Of a stretch of DNA of 64,000 nt, positions 47,832 through 58,080 are shown in pieces. The stretch is from positions 101,736 through 165,735 of the forward strand of contig CAVUTF010000021.1 in assembly GCA_963744305.1 (NCBI GenBank), in the 5' to 3' direction. This DNA is from FEN-1219 sp963744305. GTDB taxonomy: Bacteria; Pseudomonadota; Gammaproteobacteria; Steroidobacterales; Rariloculaceae. The notes beneath the pieces are model-generated. The model was not told the origin of the DNA. It worked only from the letters and a program-made list of their open reading frames with translations, and searched no databases. The position numbers and the translations under genes were made by a program. How positions within the stretch are numbered: the first letter of the stretch is position 1; each line of letters starts with the position of its first letter.

Positions 47832-49205
47832 TTGCCGAAATCGAAAGTGTCCCGGGTGGCCCGGTCCGCCGCAAAACGTAGCCGTTCACGCAGTGTGGGG
47901 TCCGCCGCGAGGGTGTTGCACGCGGGCTCGGCTACGACTCGCGATTTAGCGAAGCTCGCGGCGCTGCCGGACGACGCGCTGCTCGAGATCGTGCAGCGCC
48001 AGACGTTCCGCTATTTCTGGGAAGGGGCCCATCCCGTCAGCGGTCTGGCCTTCGACCGGCGCACCTCGCGAAAGCGGGCGGACGACGCGGTCACGATAGG
48101 CGGCTCGGGCTTCGGAGTCATGGCGCTGATCGTTGCCACGGAGCGCGGCTGGGTCACGCGCGATGCGGCTCTCGAACGCCTCGGCCGCATGCTCGAGCTG
48201 CTGCTGCGTGCGCGCTGCTATCACGGTGCGTATCCCCACTTCATGAACGGGCGCACGGGCGAGTCCATTCCCTTCTGGCGCAAGGATGACGCGGCGGATC
48301 TCGTGGAGACGTCTTTCCTGATGATGGGCTTGCTCTGCGCACGCGAGTATTTCGATCGAGACACGCCGGAAGAAGCGGCGGCACGATCGCGAATCTCGAT
48401 CCTCTGGAACGAGGTGGAGTGGAGCTGGTTTACGCAAGGCGAACGCGAAGTCCTCTACTGGCATTGGAGCCCTTACAACGGCTGGGCCATGGATCACGAG
48501 ATTCGCGGCTGGAACGAGTGCCTCATTACATACGTGCTTGCGGCGTCGTCGCCGCGTTACTCCGTCGAGCCGGCGGTCTATCACCGCGGCTTCGCGAGCG
48601 GTCCGGGATTTCGCAATCGCAAATCCTGGTATGACATCGAGCTGCCCCTCGGCATGCCCTACGGCGGCCCGCTGTTCTTCACCCACTACTCGTTCTGCGG
48701 CCTCGATCCCCGGGGGCTCACGGACCGATACGCAGACTACTGGGAACAGAACGTGCATCACGTTCGCATCAACCGTGCGCACTGCGTCGCGAATCCGGGG
48801 AAATTCGTGGGTTACGGCGAGTCTTGCTGGGGACTCACGGCCAGCGACGATCCGGCGGGATACTCCGCGCATGCTCCCGACAACGACAACGGCACGATCA
48901 GCCCGACGGCCGCGCTCGCGAGCCTGCCCTATGCGCCCGCCGAGGTCATGACGGTGCTGCGTCACTTCCTGAAACGGCACGGGAAGCGCCTCTGGCGTGA
49001 ATTCGGCTTCGTCGACGCGTTCTGCGAGACCCAAAACTGGTACGCAGATACTTTTCTCGCCATCGACCAGGGGCCGATCATCGTCATGATCGAGAACCAT
49101 CGGACGGGCCTCCTATGGAAGCTTTTCATGGCAGTGCCGGAAGTGCGTGCCGGACTGCGCCGGCTCGGTTTCTCGAGCCCTCACTTGGAAGCTGCGGAGC
49201 GGTGA
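47832..49205 (+). CDS. GH144-type endo-beta-1,2-glucanase (glucoamylase-like COG5368 family)
   Basis: 457 residues from TTG 47832. The first ~35 residues are basic and Ser/Arg-rich, not a clear signal peptide, so the start may be later. The domain begins LLEIVQRQTFRYFWEGAHPV and includes RKRADDAVTIGGSGFGVMAL, DAADLVETSFLMMGLLCARE, EVLYWHWSPYNGWAMDHEIR, GWNECLITYVLAASSPRY, LGMPYGGPLFFTHYSFCGLD, GYGESCWGLTASDDPAGYSA and NDNGTISPTAALASLPYAP. Characterised members cut beta-1,2-glucan (sophoro-oligosaccharides). The adjacent GH3 supports this, but other specificities exist. Intact. Its stop overlaps the GH15 start. Confidence 0.8.
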   Translation: MPKSKVSRVARSAAKRSRSRSVGSAARVLHAGSATTRDLAKLAALPDDALLEIVQRQTFRYFWEGAHPVSGLAFDRRTSRKRADDAVTIGGSGFGVMALIVATERGWVTRDAALERLGRMLELLLRARCYHGAYPHFMNGRTGESIPFWRKDDAADLVETSFLMMGLLCAREYFDRDTPEEAAARSRISILWNEVEWSWFTQGEREVLYWHWSPYNGWAMDHEIRGWNECLITYVLAASSPRYSVEPAVYHRGFASGPGFRNRKSWYDIELPLGMPYGGPLFFTHYSFCGLDPRGLTDRYADYWEQNVHHVRINRAHCVANPGKFVGYGESCWGLTASDDPAGYSAHAPDNDNGTISPTAALASLPYAPAEVMTVLRHFLKRHGKRLWREFGFVDAFCETQNWYADTFLAIDQGPIIVMIENHRTGLLWKLFMAVPEVRAGLRRLGFSSPHLEAAER

Positions 49206-50562
49206 CGGAAAGCCTAGAGCAATGGCTCGATCGCGAGTACCGGCACGCCGCGACCGCCATGCTGACGAGCGTTTCCGCCCGCGACATCGTGAAAGAGCGC
49301 CCGGGCTTCGGGCAGACCGTGCGGCCGGTCGCGGGCTCCATCGTCGCTTCGCCGGTGCTCGGGTCCTACGATCCGGATCCGGACTACTTCTTTCACTGGT
49401 TCCGGGACTCCGCGATCGTCATCGACGCCGTGCGCCTGCTTTACGAAGCAGGACACCTCGGTGCGGAGGCGCTCACGCACTTCGCCGATTTCGTGCGCTT
49501 CAGTCTGTCTCTGAAAGCGCTCGATGGGCGTGCGCTCCACGCGTCGCCGCACTGGCGACAGCAGGTGATGCCGGACCACGAGCAATACCTCCGCGGAGAT
49601 GACCTGTTGACCGTTTCGGGCGACGCAGTCTACGCGGACACGCGTGTGAATCCGGATGGCACGCTCGATATCTCCCGCTGGACGCGTCCGCAGCATGACG
49701 GCCCGCCGTTGCGAGCGCTGGCCGTGCTGAGGTGGCTGCGAACTTTGGGCCGTAAACAGGGCCGCGCGAATGAAACCGTCTCCGCTGGACACCCTTGCCG
49801 ACGCCGAGCGTCTGCTGCGCGTCGACCTCGCGTTCACCGCCGCCCACTGGGGCGAACCGTCGTTCGACATCTGGGAGGAGGAGCTCGGCCTCCACTACTT
49901 CACGTTGCGCGTCTCTGCGGCAGCGTTGAACGAGGGCGCAGAGTGGCTTCGGGCCGGCAGGGGAAACGATCGAGGCAACTGCGCTGCGCACCGAAGCGCA
50001 GGCCATTCGAGAGACGCTCGATCGTTTCTGGCTTCCGGACGCGGGCTATTACCGGTCCCGCATCATGCCCTCGGGCGTGGCGTCGACGAAAATGCTCGAC
50101 ATCGCGGTGATCCTGGCCGCCGTCCACGCCGGTGACGGCGGCGAGGTACATTCCGTGCGCGATGCTCGAATGCACGCCACGCTGGAAAAGCTCGAGCGGC
50201 TGTTCGACAGGCTTTATCCGATCAATCGTCAACGGCCGCGCGAGCGTGCCCCCGCGATGGGCCGGTACGAAGGCGACGTCTACTTTTCCGGCGGCGCCTA
50301 CTATTTCTCGACGCTCGGTGCTGCGGAGTTCTGTTTCCTGGCCGCCGCGGCGCACGCGCCCGGCGGCGACGAGCGCAAGATATGGGTCGCGCGCGGCGAC
50401 GCATTTCTCGAAACCGTTCGCGCCTTCACGCCGGCGAGCGGCGATCTTTCCGAACAGTTCGATCAACGCACCGGCGAGCAAACGTCGGCGAAACATCTCG
50501 CGTGGAGCTATGCCGGTTTCATCTCGTGCGTGACGGCACGCCGAGCGGTGGTGTCTCCGTGA
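49202..50562 (+). CDS. Family 15 glycoside hydrolase (glucoamylase-like; two frameshifts)
   Basis: GTG 49202 overlaps the previous stop (GTGA). (Alpha/alpha)6-barrel sequence: GSIVASPVLGSYDPDPDYFF, HWFRDSAIVIDAVRLLYEAG, HASPHWRQQVMPDHEQYLRG. A slip near 49760 is followed by SPLDTLADAERLLRVDLAFT and SFDIWEEELGLHYFTLRVSA, which holds the general-acid Glu region. A slip near 49965 is followed by DRFWLPDAGYYRSRIMPSGV, SKMLDIAV-like segment and KHLAWSYAGFISCVTARRAV. Repaired length is ~453 residues. GH15 enzymes are inverting exo-glucosidases; specificity is not evident here. Coupled to the ABC gene by another GTGA overlap. Confidence 0.82.
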
Positions 50563-52368
50563 CCGAAACTCCGGACACGAGCAGCGCGGCGGACCTCGAC
50601 GAGGCCGCGCAAGCTGGGGTCACCCGCCAAGCCGTCATGATCTACCGCGCGATCTTCGCGTCGCCGGTGGGCCGGCGGCTCATCGTGCTGCTGACGGTGA
50701 TGGTGGTCGCGATTCTCGTCACGAGCTACGGGCAGATCATCCTGAACCGCTGGAACCAGCCGTTCTACGATGCGATCACCCGCCGCGACTTGAACGATTT
50801 TCTCTACCAGCTCGGTGTGTACTTCGTGATCGTCGGGAGCCTTCTCGTTCTCGACGTCGGCCAGCGCTGGCTCAACGGAGACCATCAAGTATCGCCTTCG
50901 CGAGGGTCTGACGCGCGATCTGGTGCAGCTGTGGATGGCTCCGCGTCGTGCGTTCTGGCTCGCGACCAGCGGCGGTCCGATGGCCGTGAACCCCGACCAG
51001 CGCATGAGCGAAGATGCGCAGAAGCTCTGCGAGATATCGACCGATCTCTCGATCGGGCTCTTCCGTTCGGGCGTGCTGCTGGTGAGCTTCGCGGGCGTGC
51101 TCTGGACCATTTCCGCCGACTTCACGTTCCGGGTCGGCGGCGTCGACTATGCCGTGCCGGGTTTCATGCTGTGGGCCGCCATTTCATATGCCGTGGTGGG
51201 CTCGTTTCTGAGCTATTTCGTGGGCCGGAGCCTGATCCGGCGCAACGCCGACCGCTACGCGCGCGAGGCGGACCTGCGTTTCGCGCTCGTCCGCATCAGC
51301 GAGCACGTCGACGGCATCACGCTCGCCGCAGGCGAGGCCGACGAGCGCCGCCGCGTCGAAATGCATATCGGCAACGTCATGATTGCCATGCGCCGGCTCG
51401 TTCGCGGTCTCACCAATCTCACTTGGGTGACGGCCGGCTTCGGCTGGATCACAGGTATGGCGCCGATCCTCATCTCGGCGCCGCTGTATTTCAGCGGCAA
51501 GACGACCTTCGGCGGCATGATGCTGGCGGCGGCCGCGTTCAGCCAGGCGCAGGGCTCGCTGCGCTGGTTCGTCGACAACTTCGGTGCGATCGCGGACTGG
51601 CGAGCCACGCTGCTGCGCGTGGCGAATTTTAGGGCCGCGCTGCTCGCCACCGAATCGCAGCACGACGTCGGGAGCCGGATCGAGTACGCCGAAGGTGCAC
51701 CCGGCGCGATGGCATTCGACGAGCTCGAAGTCGATTCGCCCGTGGGGCGCGAGGGGCTCCAGGAGCGCCACGTCGTCATCCGCGCCGGCGAGCATGTGCT
51801 GATCTGCGGGGCGCCAGGCGAGGGGAAGACGCCGCTGTTCCGCGCGCTGTCGGGGCTGTGGCCCTGGGGCAGCGGGCGCATCGTCCGGCCGCGCGGCGAA
51901 TCGGTGATGTACGTGCCGCGCGGCACGCCGTACCTACCGCGCGGCACGCTCCGCGAAGTGCTCGCCTACCCGCTGGTTACCGACCGCTTCGTAGACCGCG
52001 CTTACGTGCAGGCGCTCGAGCGCACGGGCCTCGAGCGGTACGTGACGAGCCTCGATGCGACCCAGCGATGGGATCGCGAGCTCAGCGAGGACGAGCAGAT
52101 GGCGTTGGCGCTCGCACGCGTGGTGTTGCACGCGCCGGCCTGGGTCGTGTTCGACGACACGTTCTCTTCGATGGAGGACGAGACGCTCGAGCGGATCATC
52201 GACATGTTTACGCACGACGTCAGGCGAACGACCATCATTCACATCGGGCGTAGCACGCAGGCGCACCTGCCGCTGTTCGCGCGGGTGCTGCATCTGACGA
52301 GGCTCCAGAGCGAGGCCGGCGAAAAAGAAGAGAATGCAACCGAACGAGTCCTGCGCTCAGCGCGATGA
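50559..52368 (+). CDS. SbmA/BacA/YddA-like ABC protein with divergent ATPase motifs (frameshift)
   Basis: GTG 50559. N-terminal membrane domain: VGRRLIVLLTVMVVAILVTS, LNRWNQPFYDAITRRDLNDF and YFVIVGSLLVLDVGQRWLN; a slip near 50885; then IKYRLREGLTRDLVQLWMAP, NPDQRMSEDAQKLCEISTDL, all hallmarks of ABC_membrane_2 (SbmA/BacA). The C-terminal ABC domain has Walker A ICGAPGEGKTPLFRALSGLW, signature LSEDEQMALALARVVLHAPA (normally LSGGE/LSLGE) and Walker B WVVFDDTFSSMEDE, with Asp where the catalytic Glu is expected. Repaired length is ~603 residues. It may move a sugar- or peptide-related solute across the inner membrane; presence in a glycoside hydrolase operon is unusual. Confidence 0.82.
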
Positions 52369-54634
52369 AACCCTTCGCACCGAAAATCCTGCTCCTGATT
52401 GCGATCGCCGTGCGGCCGACGCTCGCGGCCGCGCAGGATTTCGGATTCGAGCCTCCCGAAAGTGCCACCGATCCCGCGCTGCCGGCCGCCTTGCGCGATC
52501 TCGCCGAGCGCGTCCTGCCGGTCTACCAGGAGGACGATCCCGATCGCTACCTTGCGAACCTCGCGGCGCTGCAGATGGCGGTCGGCGACCCGGCTGCGGC
52601 ACACGCCACGCGTCTCTCGTTGCAGGAGCGGCTGCAGAGCGAGCAAGGTGGCTCTGCCGGCCCGGTCGCGCCGTGGTTTACGACATCTACACGCAAGCGC
52701 GGGCGACCGAAGAGCGAGCGCGGCGCTTTCGCTTTCCCGAGCGCCTACTGCCAGGCGTTCCGGGATACGTTGAATGGCTTCGACGATCTCGACGCCTACG
52801 AGCTGGAAGACTGGTTCATCACACCCATCGAGCCGCTGCGGGAGGATCTGCAGCGAGCGCTCGATCAGCGGCGCGGGAAGAGCTCCATCGCGCTCGAGGA
52901 AGCGCTGGATCTCGTGCGGGCCTGGTTCGCGTTCGACGCCTATCGGCAGTTTCGGCGGCATAGTCACGACCGCTCCTCGCAGAAGAGAACGAAAGGCGCT
53001 ACGTCATCGAAGAGAGTCGCGATCCCCGTTTCGAAGGACGCGACGCTCGCGGCGACGTTGGTCCACCCGCGAAGCGGCGCCCGCGCCGGCGCATTGCCGA
53101 CGCTGCTCGAGTTCACGCTCGATCGGTCGAGCCGGGATGCGCGAGAAGCCGCGGCCCACGGCTACGCCAGCGTGCTTGCGCTTGCGCGCATCGCGGGCGA
53201 TCCGCAGTTTCGCCCGCGCGCGCCGTTCGAGTCGGACGGCGACGACGCGCGCGCCGTCATCGAGTGGATCGCAACGCAGTCCGTGGAGCGACGGCCGCGT
53301 CGGCATGCAGGGCAATGGCTACGGCGGCTTCGTCGCGTGGTCGGCGGCGAAGCGACCGCCGGCTGCGTTGAAGGCGATCGCGACGTCCGACCCAATGGCG
53401 CCCGGCATCGACGTGCCGATGTCCCAACCGGATCTTCCTGAACTCCGCCTATCGATGGGTCTATGACATTCTGGCTGCGCCGCGATGACGACCTGGCGAA
53501 CGACGATGCTCGCTGGCGTGAGATCGACGAAGACTGGTACCGATCTGGCCGCCGCTATCGCGAGTTTCCGACGCTGCCGGGTCGGGCCAGCGCCGATTTT
53601 CCGAAGCTGGTTGAATCACCCGAGCTACGACAGGTTCTGGCAGAAGTGGCTGCCGTTCGGCGACGAGTTCGCGCAGCTCGACATACCGGTGCTCACCGTC
53701 ACGGGGTATTACTCGGCCGGCGAAACCGCTGCGATGTACTACTTCACGCAGCACCATCAGCACGATGCGCAGGCCGATCACGCATTGCTGATCGGCCCCT
53801 TCGACGAGCAGAGTGTCGAGCACGGCGCTTCGTCCTCGCTTCGCGAGCTGACTCTGGACGCGGTGGCGCGCATCGACCCGAACGACGCGCGCTACGAGTG
53901 GTTCGACCATGCGCTCGAAGGGGCGGAGCGGCCGGCGCTGCTCCGAGCCAACGTCAACTACGAGGTCGCCGGCGCGAACGAATGGCGCCACGAGCCGTCG
54001 CTCGAGGCGCTCGAAAGCAAACCCCTGCGCTTCTACCTCGAGGCCTCGCCGGCCGGCGCGCCTCATGCGCTCGTCGCGGAGAAACCTTCGGCGCCGATGT
54101 CCCTCACCGAGACTCTCGATCTTCGGGACCGCACCGACGCTGGATGGCGGCCCGCGCGCGAGCTCATCCTCGGCGAACTGCAGTCGCGCGAGGGCGCGCT
54201 ATTCGTGACGGAGCCCTTCGAGGAGCGGAGTCGACCTCGCGGGCCGGCTCCGGGGCAAGCTCGACTTCACGATCAACAAGTACGACGTGGACTTAGTCGT
54301 GATGCTGTACGAGCTGCGTCCGGACGGCGAATACGTGAAGCTCTTCGAGCCCGCCTATGCCTTCCGTGCGAGCTACGCTCGGGACCGCGTCCGGCGTCGC
54401 CTGCTCCTGAACGGTGTAAGGCAGCAGCTACCGTTTCAGAGCGAGAGAATGGTTGGCCGCAGGCTCGAGGCCGGCAGCCGGTTGGTGATGACGCTCGGGA
54501 TCAACAAACGTGCGGATCAGCAGATCAACTACGGCGGCACACACGATGTGAGCGAAGAATCGATCGAGGATGCGGGCGCTCCGATCCGGATCCGCTGGCA
54601 TGAGGGCAGCTTCATCGAAATTCCGTCACGGTGA
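52365..54634 (+). CDS. CocE/NonD-like alpha/beta hydrolase fold protein lacking the catalytic triad (about five frameshifts)
   Basis: ATG 52365 overlaps the ABC stop. Signal peptide FAPKILLLIAIAVRPTLAAA. A helical N-terminal region (ALPAALRDLAERVLPVYQED, DTLNGFDDLDAYELEDWFIT) is followed by the S15-like fold: VSKDATLAATLVHPRS, EAAAHGYASVLALARIAGDP, ARAVIEWIATQ, GRVGMQGNGYGGFVAWSAAK, DIPVLTVTGYYSAGETAAMY, LLIGPFDEQSVEHGASS, and a jelly-roll C-terminal domain (GKLDFTINKYDVDLVVMLYE). Slips fall near 52665, 52990, 53280, 53440-53610 and 54220. The expected Ser (GxSYGG), Asp (GYYDD) and His (GPWDH) positions read Gly, Ser and Glu. It is probably a periplasmic non-catalytic or altered enzyme. Confidence 0.75.
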
Positions 54635-57014
54635 GACGCGAGCGTCAGGTCCCCATGATCCAGAACGATCACTTCGCCGCATCGTTCGATACGCGGACCG
54701 GAACGATCTCTCTTCGCCGAAGCGATGGCACGCCGTTTCTCACCGCCGGTGCTGCTTGCGCGAACACGGAAGTCGGGAAACAGTCGACCGCGTCGCCGGG
54801 CCGGGAGCATGCAGTGGACACTTCCACGTTCCGCGACCGACTCGGCTCCGGGCGGCGCTTGGGTGTAGTCTGCCGGGATCCGCAGAAGCTGCTCGACTTG
54901 CGCGTGGAAGTCGCTTTGTACGACCGCCGGCCGATGGTGACGATCGAGACGTTCTGCACCAACGTCTCCTCACGCGACGTGGTCGTCACGAGTCTGGAAC
55001 CGATCCGCGTCCTCGCGAGCGAAGGGGGCACGCTCCGGGTGCCCGGCGTCGCGTCATGCATCACCAACGGGGAGATGTACTACGACGCGGGCAGGATCCA
55101 CCCTTTCACAGCCGATCCGCCGCCGGGCTCTCGTCCGCCCATCAAGGGGGCGCGGCTTGCGAACGAATCTATCGCGCTGCGCCACCCAACCGTCGCCAGC
55201 TGGTGGAACATCGGGCTGTTCAGCGGCTACGACCGGGAGGGCGTGGTTCTCGGGTATCTGGAGAACACACTGGCGCTCGGTCTCGTTCTGGCGGCCAGGA
55301 CTGCGGAGAACGAGATCGCTTTCTTGAGCGAATCCGTGTACGCGCCGCCGATCACGTTAGGCCCCGGGCGATCGATCGGCTCCAACCGCTTCATGCTGAA
55401 CGTGGCCGCCAGCTCCATATGCGGCCCTCGAGGAATACGCCGACGCCGTGGGGACGGTGCAGAACGCCCGCACGCGCTCGATCGTCAACGGCTGGTGCAG
55501 CTGGTTCTATACGCTGGCCGAAGTCTCGGAGGACGAGGTCTTGAGGAACACGGCATTCGCTGCACGACACCTCCGGCCGTTCGGGCTCGAGTACGTCCAG
55601 ATCGACGAGGGTTACCAGCGCGCGCACGGCGACTGGGAAGGCAACGAGCGATTCCCTCACGGGATGAAATGGCTCGCGGAGCGGATCAAGCGGTACGGAT
55701 TCAAAGCGGGATTGTGGATCGCGCCCTACGTCATCTCGGAGCGGACCGACGTTTTCCGGCGACACCCGGACTGGTTGGTGCAGCGCCGCGACGGTTCGCT
55801 GCAACGCATCGGCAACTGGGAGCACGAGAATTCACCAGAGGCGCTGAGCGAGGTGATCAAGCGCTACTGCCTCGACATCACCCATCCGCAGGCGGCGGAT
55901 TGGTTGCGCGACCTCTTCGAGACGATCGCTCGGCGCTGGGGCTTCGAGATGATCAAGATCGACTTCATGACGTGGTCGATCCTCGCGGCGGAGCGCTACC
56001 GGGATCCAGCGGTTTCGTCCGCGGAGGTCTATCGGAAGGGACTCGAAATCATGCGCGCCGCGGCCGGCGAGGGCTGCCACATATTGGAGTGCGGACCGGG
56101 CAACACCACGGTGGGCCTCATCGACAGCATGCGCATCGAGGCGGACATCTACTACGGCTACGCCGAGACGGCGTGGAAGCAGTATTTCCAGCACCCCGCA
56201 TGCAGCACGGCGGCCGCCGCGAAGCGCTACTACTTTCACCGGCGCACGTGGGTGAATGATACCGACCACGTCTGCATGAACCTGCTGACGCCCCAGCAAT
56301 CGGAGGCGGCCGCCACCAGCATCGCGCTCTCCGGCGGGAACATGATCTCGGGCGACCGGCTCGTCGACCTCGACCCGGTGAAGCTCGAAATCCTCAAGAA
56401 GATCACGCCGTCGTACGGCGAGGCCGCCGTTCCCGTCGATCTCTTCGATGCCGACGTTCCCACGACGTTCGTGCTGCATGTCGAACGGCCGTTCGCTGCA
56501 TGGTCGGTCGTCGCGTTCTTCAACCCGGAGCTTGGCGTCGCGGTCGAGCGACGCTTCTCGTTGAGCCGGCTCGGGCTGGACCCGGCCAAGATCTATCTCG
56601 CGTTTGACTTCTGGAAACAGCGGTTCATAGGAGAGGTCACGAACGAGCTCAGCGTGAGGGTCGAGCCCGGGAGCGTCACCCTGCTCGCGCTTCATGCTGC
56701 GACGGGCACGCCGCAGCTCCTCTCGACAAGCCGGCATGTCACACAGGGAGCGATCGAGATCGAGGACGTGCAGTGGAACGGAACCGACCGCAACTTAAGC
56801 GGAATCTCGACCGGTCCGCCGCAGAGCGCGCACGACGTTTTCGTGTACGTCCCCGGCGAGCATCCATGGACGTGGGGAGGACCACGTTCTCTTCCGCGAT
56901 TACGCGGGGTACAGCCTGAAGCTCGTCGACTCGAACATCATGCGCGTGCACGTGCGGTTCGAAGACGAGAGCCGCGTGCCGTGGAAGATCGACGTCGACG
57001 ATTTCTTCGGATGA
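54631..57014 (+). CDS. GH36-like alpha-galactosidase (two frameshifts)
   Basis: GTG 54631 overlaps the previous stop; ATG 54655 is an alternative. No signal peptide. N-terminal beta-supersandwich (NDHFAASFDTRTGTISLRRS), a slip near 55420, then the TIM barrel: SIVNGWCSWFYTLAEVSEDE, FGLEYVQIDEGYQRAHGDWE, LAERIKRYGFKAGLWIAPYV, the nucleophile Asp in GFEMIKIDFMTW (KxD) and LECGPGNTTVGLIDSMRIEA. A C-terminal beta-sandwich follows, with a slip near 56870 before LFRDYAGYSLKLVDSNIMRV, stop 57012-57014. Repaired length is ~794 residues. The activity could be alpha-galactosidase or a related alpha-glycosidase. Last gene of the coupled series from 47832. Confidence 0.82.
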
Positions 57015-57048
57015 CCTCGGCGGTCGTGTGCAGCGCTAGATCCGCCCG

Positions 57049-57931
57049 CTAGTCGCTTCCCTCCCGTGTCCACAGCACCGGGTTCAGCGGGCTGTCGATG
57101 ACCTCGCCGATCTTCGCGCCGGGACACCAGCCGTCCCAATCGGACTGCTGGTACCCGTTTCGCGGGGCGGCCAGGCGCATATCCTGGTCCATGTAAATCA
57201 CCGTCATCGCTTCGCGGGTACGCGTGGAGCTGTTCTTGCCCGCCCGATGGAAGGTCCAGCCGGCGTGGAAGCTCACTTCGCCGAGCTCGAAGGGCTCCTC
57301 GACCATCGGCAGGTCGTGGCGCAGGAGTTCCTTTTCTATGTTCGCCTGGCTGGCGTCGCTGATTTCCATGTCGCGGCCGAGATCGAGCACGTGGCTGCCG
57401 GCGGCGAACGCCACTGGCCCCATCTCCATCGGCACCGCCTGCAGCGGTATCCAGGCGGTCACCGAACGGTTCGAAGCGAACGGCCAGTAGTACTGGTCCG
57501 CGTGCCAGGGCGTGAAGCCGCCCCCCGCCTCCTTGTAGAGCGCCTGGTCGTGGTACAGCCGCGCCCCGCGCGTCCCCATCAGCTCCGCCGCGATCCGGGC
57601 CAGCCGCGGGCCGAAAACGAACTCCTTCACGAGCTCGTCCTTCGTCCAGATGTTCATCACCTGCAGGAAGGCCTTCTGGTAGGTCGTCCGCTGCGTCCAT
57701 GGGAAGGTGCAGCGTGTTCAGCTCGATCACGCGCTTCGTGATCGCCGGCGCGTACGCCGCGATCGTCTCGGGCGAGAACACGCCCTTCAGGCGCACGAAA
57801 CCGTGGTCCCGGTAGAAGCGGATCTGGGCCTCGCTCAGCCGGTAGTGCGCTTCGAGCTCTTTCATGAGCGAAGGGTAGCCCGGCGTCTCGAGCTCCTCCA
57901 CGCCCTGCTTCTCTATTTCCGCTACTTGCAT
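57049..57931 (-). CDS. Phytanoyl-CoA dioxygenase (PhyH) family protein (frameshift)
   Basis: ATG 57931. HYRLSEAQIRFYRDHGFVRL, KGVFSPETIAAYAPAITKRV is the usual PhyH N-terminus. A slip near 57680 joins it to TYQKAFLQVMNIWTKDELVK, RLYHDQALYKEAGGGFTPWH (His ligand, Asp in HADQYYWPF), MEMGPVAFAAGSHV, and FHAGWTFHRAGKNSSTRTRE with the second His and the 2-oxoglutarate Arg. Repaired length is ~293 residues. It is an Fe(II)/2-oxoglutarate oxygenase of unknown substrate, convergent with GH36, 35 bases away. PhyH genes often accompany sugar-use loci; whether it serves this one is unknown. Confidence 0.85.
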
Positions 57932-57939
57932 AGGCGAGC

Positions 57940-57976
57940 GACAAGGACAAGGTCGTGCCGTTGCGAAAGACGCCGG
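57940..57976. repeat. Dispersed 37-bp repeat, copy B (upstream of PhyH)
   Basis: Second copy of the repeat at 45522-45558, 32 of 37 identical, nine bases before the PhyH start on its strand. A weaker related string TCGCGAAAGATGTCG occurs at about 58009 and again as TCGCGAAAGACGTCG near 60894, flanking the MacB-like gene. Confidence 0.55.
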
Positions 57977-58080
57977 GTTCCTGAAGTCGCTTGTGGTCGA
58001 TTGCTCGCGAAAGATGTCGGAGGATGAAGTGCACATCGCGTTCAACACCAGGCGCTCGCTCCAATGTTCACCGCAAGCCG

